Shown: positions 32,283 through 44,389 of the stretch, one piece after another
Layout: each line of letters opens with the position of its first letter
How positions within the stretch are numbered: the stretch's first letter is position 1
Origin: Dactylorhiza incarnata
Lineage: Eukaryota; Streptophyta; Magnoliopsida; Asparagales; Orchidaceae
Direction: 5' to 3'
NCBI GenBank assembly: GCA_033032865.1
Contig: JAWHQI010000239.1
Span: 3,964,501 to 4,028,500 of the forward strand
Length of the DNA: 64,000 bases
Notes under the pieces: model-generated
Seen by the model: only the letters and a program-made list of their open reading frames with translations
The model's database searches: none
What the model was told of the DNA's origin: nothing
Program-made: the position numbers and the translations under genes

Positions 32283-35200
32283 TGTAAGATCCCCCCTCCC
32301 GGAACACAAAACACGGCCGAGGGGAGTCTTATGCCCAGGACAGCCGCCTTGCGGAAGCGCCAGTACACGAGCTAGCATCCCCCACAAGACGCCTATCCTG
32401 TCGGCCAAACCAACTGAACAGCGCCAACCCATCAATAAAAGAAAGCATTAAAGCCATAGGTTCACAAAAAGTAATAATGTCCAGAACAGTACAAAGAAAG
32501 GCAGAAAGCTACACAAGCTCCTGGAAAACATCAGAGTATAAAACTTGCCCCAAGGGCTACATCTCCAAAACACTCACTCGCCTCTGCCACTGACGGTAGC
32601 CAAGGTGTCCTGGTCTCCGGCCCTGTCATCCTGACCTGACTATCCTCCTCCAGCACTGCGCACTGCTTCTCTAAGGTACACTCCTCTAAGGTACACTCCT
32701 AAAAGAGGGACGTGGCAACCGTTAGTCATAAAGACTAAGTGGCTTCACATCCGCTTCCCCGGTGACTCCAAGGCACCTGGCGGAAGGAAAGGAAGGAAAG
32801 ATGCAATATAAGCAATAATATACAAAGTAGGTGACAGGAATGGTTGTTCATATATGTCGGTTGTATAAGTACCCGAGTACTTGCAAAAGCTTCATAGGCA
32901 AGTTCATAAGTAAAGAGCATATAAAAGCAAGCACTAACATCAGGTATAAGAAGCACAACTAACAAGTAATATGACAATGGCAGAGTATAAGCAAGTAGTG
33001 AAACATCACAGAAGTAAGCAGTTTATATCGTACCTTAACTTATATGAATGCCCATACAAACTTATAAGTTAAGGTTTCCAATTTGGGACCCATCATATAA
33101 AAGAGCCCATACTAATTTATATGATGGACCCGATGCGGTGTAATGCTATGATTATGAAGGATGAATGTAATGCAATGATTATGATATGATGAACTCACCC
33201 ATGCATTTAGCTATGTCGACATAGACCTTTAGTTCTCACTTTTTGAGGGGTAGCTAACCGCTCAGGCATCTTCCGTCGTGGCCAGACGGAGACAGTGGAA
33301 CGAGCTCCTCCACTACTAGGAGGGTATGAACACTACCAGTCCTAGGCCTCTGTACGCCTCGATGCTAAGAACACACAACGGAGACCCTGCGTGCTGCTCG
33401 ACGCTAAGAACACACAGCGGAGCCATCAAGGACACAGAAGGGGACATGGGTAGGTGAGCACCAAGAGTCCAACCCAACCGGTCTAGAGTCTAAATGCCGG
33501 CTTCCATCGGTGTCACGACTAGCAAGCCCGTAGACCCGCCACAAGTAATCCTCCAAACAAGATCCATACACCACCGTGTGCAAGCCAGGCAACCCATGCA
33601 ATTCCCATGCATAACCCGTGCTATCAAGCACCCAGGGACTCACCAAAGGAGTCTTCTCCTTTTCACATCATACAAGTCAACTGATGCTAACTAGCATCCG
33701 AGGCCCCCAACAACCGGGCCCTTAACATTTCACCTCAAGATATAACAATATCTAATAATCCACACAAAGCCATCAATGCTACTCATACCAGGTTGTCATG
33801 ACTCTAAGCAGTAGCGTGTGTATCATATGGAAATTACTCAACAAAATCTTGTAGGACTACTTGTGTGTACGATGTCATATTCATATTTTACTAAATATGC
33901 AAGCTCCAACATATCACCAATATTCAATCGTCTTAAGTACAAATCACAACGTGATTCAACACAATTAAAGCTATCAAGCTTATGAAGAGGTTAGATAAAT
34001 CTACCTCATCCAATGGATTATCAAGTGATATGAAAGTTAATATATATAAGCATACCCTCCAAAATCTTATTCAATTACACATCACCATAATTCATTCTTC
34101 ACACTAGTTTATAACAGAACATTTAATCAAGGCTTATTTCAAACCAAATCCTATGAAATTTCTATGATATCACATAACCATCACCTTGAATATTTCAACC
34201 AATCTTTAGCCTCATTTATATTTACCAAAGCTATTCACGACACCATAAATTTATAAGGAGGGGCTAGCCATATTACCGTAAATATATATCCAAAAAATTC
34301 TGAAACTAAACAGGAGTGATCACAATATCATCAAGTTCATCTCTACCAAGTTTCGTAAGCATCCGATGAGTATTATAAAAGATATCCCAAAAATTATCGC
34401 AATTCAAACTACAACGACGTTGATTAATAAAATTGAGTTTCCGGGAGTTCTACTCCACTCCAAATTATGTGCCACCCCATTTTGGAAAGCTCTCACCAAG
34501 TTCTACAACATTCATGTTGAGTCCTAAACCAAGATCCAAGTGGCTCCTACCTAAAATCTGCTCTGAAGTCCACAACAATAATCCGGACAGCAAAACAGCA
34601 CACCTTAACCACAATCCAGCTTTCTGGACAGCCCACTCGACTGGACCTATAGGGAGCTACAGGTCACTTCAGAAAATGGGTAACCTATCGTTGGAAATCT
34701 CTTTCCGAGGGCTACAACGTTCATGTTGTGCCCAAAGCCTTATTCCAGTGGGATCAAGCCTAAAAATTTGCTTGAACCCAGCTGCGCACAATTTCACCCC
34801 TTATTTGTTTGCGTATAGCAATTCCGACAAAACCCTTTTTACTCTAAATGAAAGAACACTTAATTGAAATCCTTCTAATCATATATAATAAAACTCCTTC
34901 TAGCAGGAAACTTCTCATCATCTTCCCCAACAAGAGCTAAAGGTATATATATATATAATTGAAATCCTATTAACAGGGAACTTTTCCTCATTTCTCACAT
35001 AATATACATAAAAGAACAACCTATTTAACAGGGGATTATTCATCATCTTCCCCAAACAAAATTAGGTCATTTCAACTTCTAAAAATCCCCAAATAATCAT
35101 TCCTCTCACTCTCCCTCAACGACCATGGGTTGCCCCAAATCAAATCCCATCTCTTCTTCTTAAAGAGAAGAAATGATTCCTAAAACCTCGCGGCGAACGA

Positions 35201-36213
35201 TGCCCTAAATTTGAGGTTCCGGCTTGGTCTTCCTAAGGAAACTCCATTAAAGCTCACACGAGAAGCTCTCTTGAGCCTTCATCTCTCATATTGTGATCTA
35301 AGAGGCTGGCACCAAGGGAGTGGGGAGGAAGTCACCTTAATTTCTCGGCCATGGCTCAAGCTCATCTTCATGGCAGCGGGGTGGTGGTCGGCCAAGCTCC
35401 AATCTCCTCCAAGCTTGCTCCTTCAGAGCTCCATGGATAAAACCCTAAGTTAAAACCATCAGGTGGGAGGGAAGGAGATCAAGAAGAAGAAGAAGATCCA
35501 TCGGGTAATCTGACCTGCAACTCTTTTGTTAAGAGAAAAGAGAGAGAGTGGGATTGGATTTGACAAGCATTTATGGGAACAACTTCCCAAGCAAATAAGC
35601 CTAAAAAAATAAGCATTAAAGCTTTGTCGGCAACAGCAGAAGAAAAATGCCAGATTCGTCGAACGGAAAAATGGCAATTTCGTCGAACGCCGGGATTTTC
35701 AACATCGTCGAGCGCTGGCTATTATAATATAGTCGAACGGCGGAAAACTTTCTGAGATCGACGAAATCTTAGAATTTCGTCGAACGACTTCCCCTTCGAC
35801 TTTCGTCGAACGGAATCCTCTTCGACTTTCGTCGAACGGAACTGAAATAATTTGAAAATCCCCTTTTTATCATTTTCTTTTATTCCCCTCCTACTATCAA
35901 CTAATAAATTCACCAATAAGATTGGGACTATATTTAAGGTAATGTGATATTAATATTTACCAAACATTTCTAATAATATAAGCAAACCAATAATCGGCCA
36001 AAGAATTTCATAATGACCTAAAATGATTTCTAGCATATATAGCGGGGAGTGCTTTGCTAATACCATAATCTGCCAAGCTCAGTTAAGCAAAAAGGGAAGG
36101 GGATGAAGAGAAGAAGGTGAACAGTTTTCTTGCCAAAATCCTACCTTGCCCAAAACCAACCCAAGGCGAGTCAAAACGTCTCCGAGGGGTCTAGCGCAAA
36201 ATGGGATGTTACA
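32283..36213 (-). repeat. LARD right LTR (5' LTR, 3,931 bp)
   Basis: Direct copy of the left LTR. Differences include a 17-bp tandem duplication (CTCTAAGGTACACTCCT, about 32671-32704) and an extra ATTCCCATGCA near 33601. The TCGTCGAACG cluster is at 35656-35838. TAGTG follows at 36214. Confidence 0.93.
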
Positions 36214-36218
36214 TAGTG

Positions 36219-36560
36219 CACACAAAGAAGCACAAGTCAACCTAGTTCAAATCACCTCCAGTTTAACTCACAAACTCAAATTGACTCAACCACCATATCC
36301 CTAACCCTAAATGGGAGGCAATTGACCATTCACCTCATGAATTTGTCAACTAAGCTAGCCCATTTTACCAAAGTCAACATAGGTCAACGTACCCTAATTT
36401 TGCACAATTGAGCTTCAATTGCCCAAATTGACCCCACCAATGTCTTCCTAACCACTAAGGTAGACCATTAGGGTAAAAGTATTCCTTTGGGCTCAACCAA
36501 ATTCATGGAATTGACCAAAGTAAAATTTACTAACCACTTGAAATGTCTTACTAAACACTT
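36219..36560. other. Gap between the LARD and Athila elements
   Basis: 342 bases without a gene. Words such as AAGTCAACCTAG, TTGACTCAACC and AAATTGACCCC recur as short loose repeats. Origin unknown. Confidence 0.4.
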
Positions 36561-37108
36561 CAAATGAAATTTACTTTCTAGCAACCAATTTTCTTTTTTG
36601 CAATGCTCACCTCTCTTGTTTAAGTGTGAAAAATAAAACCCTTCATTTTTATCTATTAAATACCACACCCTTAAACCTAAGACAAACCTTACACCTAATT
36701 AAGCTCATATTGTTTCATGCTTCCTAAGTTTACTTTTAGTATAGTAGCGAGAATGAAGATTTGGTAAGTTCTTAGGTAGGAATATTAAATTTTAGCTTAA
36801 ATTGTTATGAATATAAAAAGTCTCTTAGAATTTAGTAACAACTCAATGAATTTTTCATTAGTAACTTTATTAAGTTTTTAATTCTGTTTAAAATCTGGGA
36901 AGATTTGCTTTTATGATTAGTGAAAACTATAAAATCATGTGCTGTGATTAAGTAATAAATTTCAATTTCTTGTCAAAAATTTCTCTACATCTAATTTCGC
37001 ATCGTACTCATGTTTAGCATGGTTAAACCCTTTGATTAATCCCTTTTATTTTCACTAACTTATTTATCTTTTCTTGAGGACAAGCAAGATAATAAGTATG
37101 GGGGAATT
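36561..37108 (+). repeat. Extra copy of the Athila 3' non-coding region
   Basis: Matches 46894-47445, the sequence that precedes the 3' LTR of the same element, beginning AAATGAAATTTACTTT and ending in the polypurine text TATGGGGGAATT. Its presence upstream of the left LTR means that this LTR also ended an older copy. Confidence 0.85.
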
Positions 37109-38846
37109 TGATAAAGCTTAATTTATTAGCGTAAAAATATGTATTTTCTTACTTAAATTTAGTTACATTATGAATTTGAAGCCTATAATTAGTTTCAATT
37201 TGAAAATGTTATTCTAACTTAGTCTTATATGATGTTTTGCAGAAAATCAGATGTTTTGGCAAATTCTTCAAGTACACTCCCCAAGTTATGGACGTGGCCT
37301 GGGGCATGTAACCCGATCCCAACGCAGGTGTGATCCCGAGCCCAAACTAGAGGAAAAACATATTACACGCCCTATATCATGGGTGTGATCTCAGTCACGG
37401 CCGTGACCGAGGGTGTGTTCATCAAGTTTCAAGCTCTGACTGATTTGGCGCAACTGGCACTGAATTGCGGCCACCATACTCGACACACCTTAAGTCACTG
37501 GCATGACTAGGGAGGGCGCGTTCGCCAAGTCCCGAACACTGGCAGCTGCAGTGAATCTGGTGCTGAATTGCGGACACCATACATTACACACCCTCAGTCA
37601 CGGGCATGATGGAGGGTGTGTTCACCAATTATCGAGCCAGTCGCCATCCCGTAAACTTATCTCTAGCCAGAAGTCAACTTAATATTACACGCCCTAGGTC
37701 ACGTATGTGACCGAGGGCGTGTACTTTGCAAAAAAAAAATTCAATAAATTCCAACAGCTACCATGAGTTCAGAGTTCAAAATTTTGGAGTGGGGAGGTGC
37801 TGCTAGTTGCTGTAGTTACTCTTTTAAGTGTTTTCCCCTTATGTTCTTACTTTCTCTCACTTCTTTTCATGTAATTTTCTCTTAGTTTCTTTTCATACAA
37901 CCCTTTTTTAGTGAACTTGTAATCCCTTTTCAATATTGTTGTAGTCTCCTTTTGCACTTGTAATCAACTTTTATTATTAATAGAATTTTATTTGTCCTTC
38001 CTTAATCTCTCTCCTTTAGTAATTTTAATGCAAATTTAATTCATGCCTTCCTCTCCCCCCCCCCCACCATGATTAACTAAATTCTCATTAGTACTCGATC
38101 AAGATGACTCGAGGATGAGATAATCAAGTTATGATCTTCAAGCCCTCTTTTCTCTTTAAAATGAATACTTTTGATTTAACCTTGGTTTTTGTATTAGTGA
38201 GGCCATACTTTCGATATATGGTTTTCATTTAGGTTTTCATACTTAGCTAGTCAAGAGGCTCAAAGTATGAATCGATCACTCAATGGTAACAGAGTAGCGT
38301 GCACCCCTCAAGAGAGGATGATGTAAATCTCCTTGATTTAAGTCAAATCCAATAGTGGGGTTTATAGCATAAAGCGAGCCTTAGGTATTCGATTAAAGAA
38401 TGGGAGTTTGGTCATTTCTTCCTAAGCTCAGTTGGTCACATTCTCGAAAGAGGCGTGTTCTTGCTTCGGGAACCTCCATTCTCAAGTATTTTATTTAAAT
38501 AGAATTAGAGTTTTGTTATTGAATTTTTGATTATTCTCAAGCTGAGGTGATTCAAGATCGGGTACTAATCTTTTAAATCATTATCTAAACTTTATATTAA
38601 TCTTGCAATCTATTTCTGTTTTTAGTTAAGTCAAACAAACCACAAAAATTGATTGATAAGATAATTGTTTCCTCCTTGATGTAGAAGTAATCGATGCGCC
38701 CCGGGAAATACGACCTTGATATTTCTTTTAAATATCATATACTATTGACGATAAGGTACACTTTCCTTCATCGGATATAGAATTAGAAAACATCATCAAC
38801 AATCATTTCACATATCCATCCATCATCCACTTAAAAATACGCATCA
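37109..38846 (+). repeat. Athila left LTR (1,738 bp)
   Basis: Starts TGATAAAGCTTAA after the polypurine text and ends AATACGCATCA just before the PBS. The U3 (37290-37730) has four imperfect palindromes with CACGCCCT and AGGGYGTG arms around GTCACGG-CGTGAC. A C-run occurs near 38056. Confidence 0.88.
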
Positions 38847-38852
38847 AGTTTT

Positions 38853-38870
38853 TGGAGCCATTGTCGGGGA
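38853..38870 (+). other. Athila primer-binding site
   Basis: TGGAGCCATTGTCGGGGA matches the Athila/Tat PBS (TGGCGCCGTTGCCGGGGA) at 15 of 18 positions and lies seven bases after the LTR end. Confidence 0.85.
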
Positions 38871-39173
38871 CTTGGGTTGATATTTTGAAAAGAGGATAGC
38901 TATTAATTTTATCGTTTTTGTTTCTTCGTTTCTTTTCAAAAATCTGAAGGGTGTAACTTAAAATCATGAAAAGGGACGTTTGGGATATCATCTCAGCACA
39001 CCTCCTAGTAACAGTGCGAACCCTTTGCAGGGTCGACGTTGTGAAATCCTAGATTAATCCACCTTAAAGAAAATAAAAGAGAGTTTTATTTTTCATATTA
39101 TTCTCTCTGCTTTCTATTTTCTCTTTCTTTTCCATTTCACTCTTTTCCTTCTCCCCCTCTCTCTTTTTAGTGT

Positions 39174-40253
39174 ATGACCCGAGGTAGCTCTTCAAATAAT
39201 TCTTTTGATCCAAAGATCAAGCGCACCATTTTGCGGCGCCTCCATTCCCGTGATCAGGATTTGCATTTAGCATTCAAAGAGTCGATCGGGGACACTGCCG
39301 CAGAAAACATGGAACCTAATCTGGAACCTAATCCGCCAAATCCTAATGAGGCCCAACAAAGGACCATGTCCTATTATGCACGGCCAAATCTTGAAGGTAC
39401 ATAGTCAAGTGTTGCTCGCCCCGCGGTGGTGAAGAATACCTTTGAGATCAAGTCTAACATCATATAAATGGTGGAACAATCAGTGACCATTGATGGTCTG
39501 TCAGACGAAGATCCAAACTCTCAAATCTCTAATTTCCTCAAAATTTGCGACACATTCAAAATCAATGAAATTACTGATGACGCCATTCAATTACGTCTTT
39601 TTTCCTTTTTCTTTGAGGTCAAACACCAAGTATTATTTGGACTCTCTTCTTAAAGTGCCCATCATTACATGGGCCGAGATGGCGGAAAACTTTCTTACTA
39701 AGTATTTCCCGCCTGCTAAGACTGCCAAAATGAGCATGGATATTGCCTCATTTATGCAAATCGACTTGGAGAGCTTTTGTGTAGATGCCCTCACCACGCA
39801 CTTCCATATTGGTAAGAAGTGCAAATCCTTTATAACGGATTTAATTTCCAAACAAGGCAGATTAATGATGCAGCCGCCAAGGGTACGCTAAATAAAAAGA
39901 CCCCGATGGACTATTAAGAGCTTTTTGAGGTGATAGCCTTGAATGCATGTTAATGGAATATGCCCCTAGCGCGGCCAAGAAAGCCGGACGGTACTTTTGA
40001 AATTGACGCTACTGTAAATTTAGCTTTACAAGTTGAGCGCTTAACAAAGCAAGTGGCGGAGATGTCTGCTTCCTCGGCCACTCCTCCTTGGGCTTATAAT
40101 TTTATAATTGAAGAGCAAGTTGATTACATGGGAAATCCACCTCGGCCTTCCTTTAAGCCGAACACGCTTCGTATAAAAACACCTACAATGCGGGTTATAG
40201 GAATGACCCGAATTTCTCATGGAGAAACCAAAGAAATGCTCATCGCCTGTTAA
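39174..40253 (+). pseudogene. Athila gag, broken
   Basis: Starts MTRGSSSNNSFDPKIKRTIL. After a TAG at about 39404 come MVEQSVTIDGLSDEDPNSQI and LKICDTFKINEITDDAIQLR (39468-39600), then WAEMAENFLTKYFPPAKTAK (about 39670-39730). These are the hallmark phrases of Athila capsid. A downstream piece (39960-40253) has VERLTKQVAEM. Frames change at least three times. Confidence 0.85.
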
Positions 40254-40610
40254 ACTTAAATAAGCCTCTAAATTTAACTCCCCCTCTAAATTTTAATCCA
40301 GGAAGTTTTCCACCGCAACCCAGTGAATCCCTCTCCACATGAAGAGGTCTTCACCATGTATGTTGCTACAAATGAATCAAATATCCGGAACCTCATCGGA
40401 TCGATCAAAAATTTAGAGAATCAAGTGGGGAAGCTAGCAAAAATATTCTTCGAGCATTAGCAAGGAACTTTACCAGGAAATACTGAACCAAATCCCAAAG
40501 AAAGCGCAAAGTTTATTACCATATGCAGCAGAAAGGAGGTAGCATCGAAAAAGGATGAACCCGAGGTACTTATCTCTACTCCTCCCCCTCCTCCTATTTT
40601 ATCTTCAACT

Positions 40611-41339
40611 TTGCCCGCTACTTCAGCTTCGTATGCTTCTACTTTGAATATTTTGTATCCATCTAAGCTTAGAAATGAGTGCGCCGATAAAAATTATAAA
40701 AAGTTTTCAAAAATTTTAAAACAAATTCATATTAATGTTCCCTTCTGCGAGGTTATCTCTCAAATGCCAAAATATGCAAAATATCACAATGAGTTTCTCT
40801 CCAACAAGAAAAAGCTTGAGGATATTTCGCATATTTCCCTTAACACAGAATGCTTCGTGGTTGCACTCAACAAATCGCCCCAGAAAGTAAATGACTCAGG
40901 ACGGTTCTCCATCCAATGTCTATTTGGCAATTCGTTGGTAAAACACGCCTTAGCTGATCTTGGAGCAAGTATTAATCTTATGCCTTTTTCTTTATTCAAG
41001 AAGTTAGGCTTAGGAAATTTTAGCCCCGCCCGAATGAGTATCCAACTCGAAGATCGATCATTGAAATATCCAGTAGGGATATTGGAGGACGTTCTCGTCA
41101 AGGTTGATAAGTTCATCTTTCTGGTGGGCTTTGTCATTCTTGATATCGAAGAGGATGTCAAAGTACCCCTCATACTCAGCCGCCCTTTCCTCGCCACCTC
41201 CCGCGTGATTATCGACGTTAGTAACGGAAAGCTACTCCTATGGGTTGGAGATGATGAAGTTACGTTTAGTATAAATGCCTCGATGCAAAATGCTTTAGAA
41301 AATGACGATTCTTGTTTCTACTTAGAAGAGTTTTTTTAG
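40611..41339 (+). pseudogene. Athila protease region, longest open frame of the window
   Basis: 242 codons without a stop. The catalytic box is ADLGASINLMP (about residues 118-128), preceded by IPC-like QCLFGNSLVKH and followed by EDVLVKVDKFIF and PLILSRPFLATSRVIIDV, the typical aspartic protease fold order. It is part of a former gag-pol polyprotein and has no start of its own; the frame opens between two breaks. It ends at a TAG at 41339, after which the linker to RT continues in broken frames. Confidence 0.85.
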
Positions 41340-41639
41340 AATGAGTTTTCTTCACATCCCGAGTTAGTATCTTCATCTAGTGACAATTCCAAGCTTGTCG
41401 AGGTCTTCGATTTAGAAGAAGTTTCTCTCCCCACTCCATCTAAGCCATTGTATTTAGAAAAATTGAAAATTAAAACTTCGTATGAAGAACCACCCATCTT
41501 AGAATTAAAACAACTCCCTTCTCATATAAAATATTTATTTTTAGAACAAATTCTAAACTACCCATCATCTTCTCGTCTGAGCTGAGCGATTCAGAAATTT
41601 TTGAATTGATTCTAGTTTTAAGTAATCACCGCCACGTAA

Positions 41640-43090
41640 TTGCGTGGCAAGTATCTGATCAAAGGGATAAACCCCTCCTTCTGCTCTCACAAAATCTTCC
41701 TTGAAGATAATTCTCGCAACACTGTCCAGCCTCAACGACGGCTCAACTCGAATATGAAAGAAGTCATTAAGGCTGAGGTTATCAAACTCTTAGATGCGGG
41801 GATCATCTACCCGATCTCAAGTAGTACTTGGGTTAGTCCAGTACAAGTCATTCCAAAGAAAGGCGGTGTAATGATGTTCGCAAACAAAAACAATGAATTA
41901 ATCCCAACCCATACTGTTACGGGTTGGCGGATGTGCATATATTATTGAAAATTAAATGATGCCACCCGAAAAGATCACTTCTCATTGCTTTTTATCAATA
42001 AAATCTTAGAACGCCTTTTGGGTCACTCCAACTATTATTTCCTCGATGGTCTGTCGGGATACTTCCAAATCTCTATTTCTCCCGATGACCATGAGAAAAC
42101 TACATTCACTTTTCCCTTCGACACCTTCTCCTATAGGAGGATGTTGTTTGTCCTTTGCAACACATCAACTACATTCCAAAGATGTATGATGGCAATCATC
42201 GACGAGTTATTAGAGGAGGTGATGGAAGTCTTTATGGATGACTTTTCCGTCTTCAGAAATTCCTTCAAAAATTGCTTAAGTAATCTTTAGCGTGTGCTTC
42301 AGCGTTATGAGGAAATGAATCTAGTTCTTTACTGGGAGAAATCCCATTTTAGGGTCAAAGAGGGATTATCCCTCGGCCATAAAATATTAGGTAATGGGGT
42401 TGAGGTCGATAGGGCCGAGATTGAAGTTATCAAAAAACTCTCCCTTCAATGAATGTTAAAGCGATTAGAAGTTTCCTAGGCCACACAGGGTTTTATCGGC
42501 GCTTTATACAAAACTTTTCAAAAATCACGAAGTCATTAACCCATCTTCTTTAAAAAGAGTCTTCCTTCATTTTCAACGATGAGTGTCTTTTCGCTCTCAA
42601 TCTTGTAAAATAAGAACTTATAAAATCCCCGATTCTAGTCGCTACCTTTCGAGATAATGTGCGACGCGAGTGGTATTATGGGAGGCGATCTAATAGGCCA
42701 ACGAGTAAAAAACAATTTCCACCCGATTTATTATGCGAGCAAGACACTCACATCGGCACAGGCTAATTAAACCACCACCGAGAAGGAGCTTCTAGACATC
42801 GTTTTTGTCTTCGATACGTTTAGGTCATACATCACTCTCTCCAAAGTAATTGTCTTCGCAGATCACTTTGCTCTTAGGTACCTACTAAGTAACGCGGAAG
42901 CAAAACACTATTTATTGCGATGGATCCTCCTCTTGCAGGAGTTTGATTTAGAGATCCGGGATAAGAGGGGAGCTAAAAACTTTGGTTGCGACCACCTATA
43001 CCGCTTAGAGAATCCCACTACATAAGTGTTAGTGAAGGCTGAAATAAATGATAAATTCCCTGAAGATCACCTCCATGCTCTCAAAAAAGT
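41640..43090 (+). pseudogene. Athila reverse transcriptase and RNase H
   Basis: RT begins near 41640 (KYLIKGINPSFCSHKIFLED) and runs through LDAGIIYPISSSTWVSPVQV and GWRMCIYY, a TGA, then KLNDATRKDHFSLLF. The catalytic FMDD at 42231-42242 is intact. A TAG follows at about 42290. RNase H text (GVI-like MGGDLIGQRVKN, IYYASKTLTSAQ, EKELLDIVF, DHFALRYLLSNAEAKHYLLR) runs from about 42670 to 43030. It breaks off at the solo LTR. Confidence 0.85.
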
Positions 43091-43091
43091 A

Positions 43092-44361
43092 TGAAAGTGC
43101 ACAGCTAACCTCACTAGAATTCTCTAGAGGGGGGTGAATAGAGATTTAAAAGTGCTTTGTGCAATGTTAACAAATATATATATATATGTGTGTAATAATC
43201 TCAGAGTTAAGCTTCCCACACACACTAACAAGAATTAAGTAAATAAAGAAAGAAATAGCAAAATGAAAATCACAGCACAACACAAAGAAATATAGTGGTT
43301 CTCCAAACTTTGGGTAGTCCACTCTTCTACCCCCTTGGTAGGAATTCACTATCTTGCACTGAGTCTTTTGATAAGGAGACTCTTAGAACCAGTACAACTG
43401 AATTTTTGAAGAGAGATTCTAAAAACTCTTCTACACAATTGAAGTTGAAATAAGAATGAGAAGAAGAATTAGAAGAAACAATTAAAACAAGAAAGAATCT
43501 TCTTCCTAGCAAGAAGATTAGAAGCACAAGAATAGTGAATGTAATCTCTCTTCTATAGTGAGAAGGAGATTGTAAGCTTTTCTCTCTTTTGTGAGAGCTT
43601 TCAGAATTTACAGCAGAATGGCTTCAGAAGGAGGAGAAGATGAAGGCTTTTTTCTTTGCTGCAGCACACTATCTCTTTTCTCAAATTTTCTCTCTTTTCT
43701 CTTGGGAGCTTTTCCTCTATTTCAAATGGATGGAGTGGATCACTGGTTATTATTCTCTGCCGACCTCCTCTTTATTTATAGCTCTGTTTCAAAAGATGTT
43801 GCTAAAGGGGAATAATCAATCAGCAATTAAAGACAAAAAGTTTCCATAATAATTAAATCTGTAGAAGGAAAGAATTCATTCTGATTTCAAATAATATCCA
43901 TAATAATCTTAATCAAATTAGCCAAGAATCAAATAGAAGGAAAGACTGATTCAGAACGGCTATAAAAGAATAATATCATTCCATAAAAATCAGATCTACA
44001 AAAAGAAGGAAAGAGATCTGGCGTGTTTTTGAATTTCTTATAGAAATTGACGTGCGTCGATTACTATTCGACGTAAACGTCGATTTCATCCTGGCTAGAC
44101 GTCGAGAGGAGAATAAGGAAGGAGCGTCGACTAAGGTGCGTCGACTTTATTAAATGCGTCGACTAGAAGTCAGAGGTACATCGACAAAGATTACGTCGAA
44201 TTCTTCTTAGAGTTACTTCGACTCATTCTGAGAGAAACATCGACTACATTTCGACGTTGCGTCGAATACTATTCGACGCATATTTACTTAGCCTAATTTT
44301 TCATTCTTAGAATTTATATTATACTCAATTCTAGGGGTTAAGATAAATCATTTCCCCAACA
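43092..44361 (-). repeat. Solo LTR of a SIRE/Maximus-like copia element
   Basis: On the minus strand it runs TGTTGGGGAAATG … GTGCACTTTCA. AAGTA flanks it at 43087-43091 and 44362-44366. GAGCTATAAATAAAGAGG near 43785 (minus) is the TATA box. CTCTAGAGGGGGGTGAATAG near 43122 and TTTGGGTAGTCC at 43309 match the copia LTR at 18317, which supports both family and orientation. A cluster of CGTCGACT/ATTCGACG words fills 44048-44282. No internal copia sequence is present. Confidence 0.85.
44048..44282. repeat. CGTCGA motif cluster in the solo-LTR U3
   Basis: More than a dozen CGTCGA/TCGACG words in 235 bases, many within GTGCGTCGACT or TACTATTCGACG, lying between the LTR start and its TATA box. Confidence 0.85.
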
Positions 44362-44389
44362 AAGTATGTCATCTTTCACCCTCTAGTTT

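Larger units (their letters stand above)
25324..36213 (-). mobile_element. Complete LARD (non-autonomous Tekay/Del-type LTR element)
   Basis: Two direct LTRs (25324-29228 and 32283-36213) flank 3,054 non-coding bases. The five bases outside each end are TAGTG (25319-25323 and 36214-36218). The orientation is leftward: a PBS (TGGTATCAGC) abuts the inner end of the right LTR, and TTTCAGGGACGAAAT, a text typical of the pol 3' end of Tekay/Del elements, lies just inside the left LTR. The LTRs differ at about one base in fifty to a hundred by eye, plus small indels, so insertion is fairly recent. With no gag or pol, movement would need proteins from another element. Confidence 0.92.

Noticed and set aside
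40611..41339. Host gene candidate because the frame is the longest open one
   Set aside because: The content is the Athila protease region between gag and RT, in the right order and orientation.
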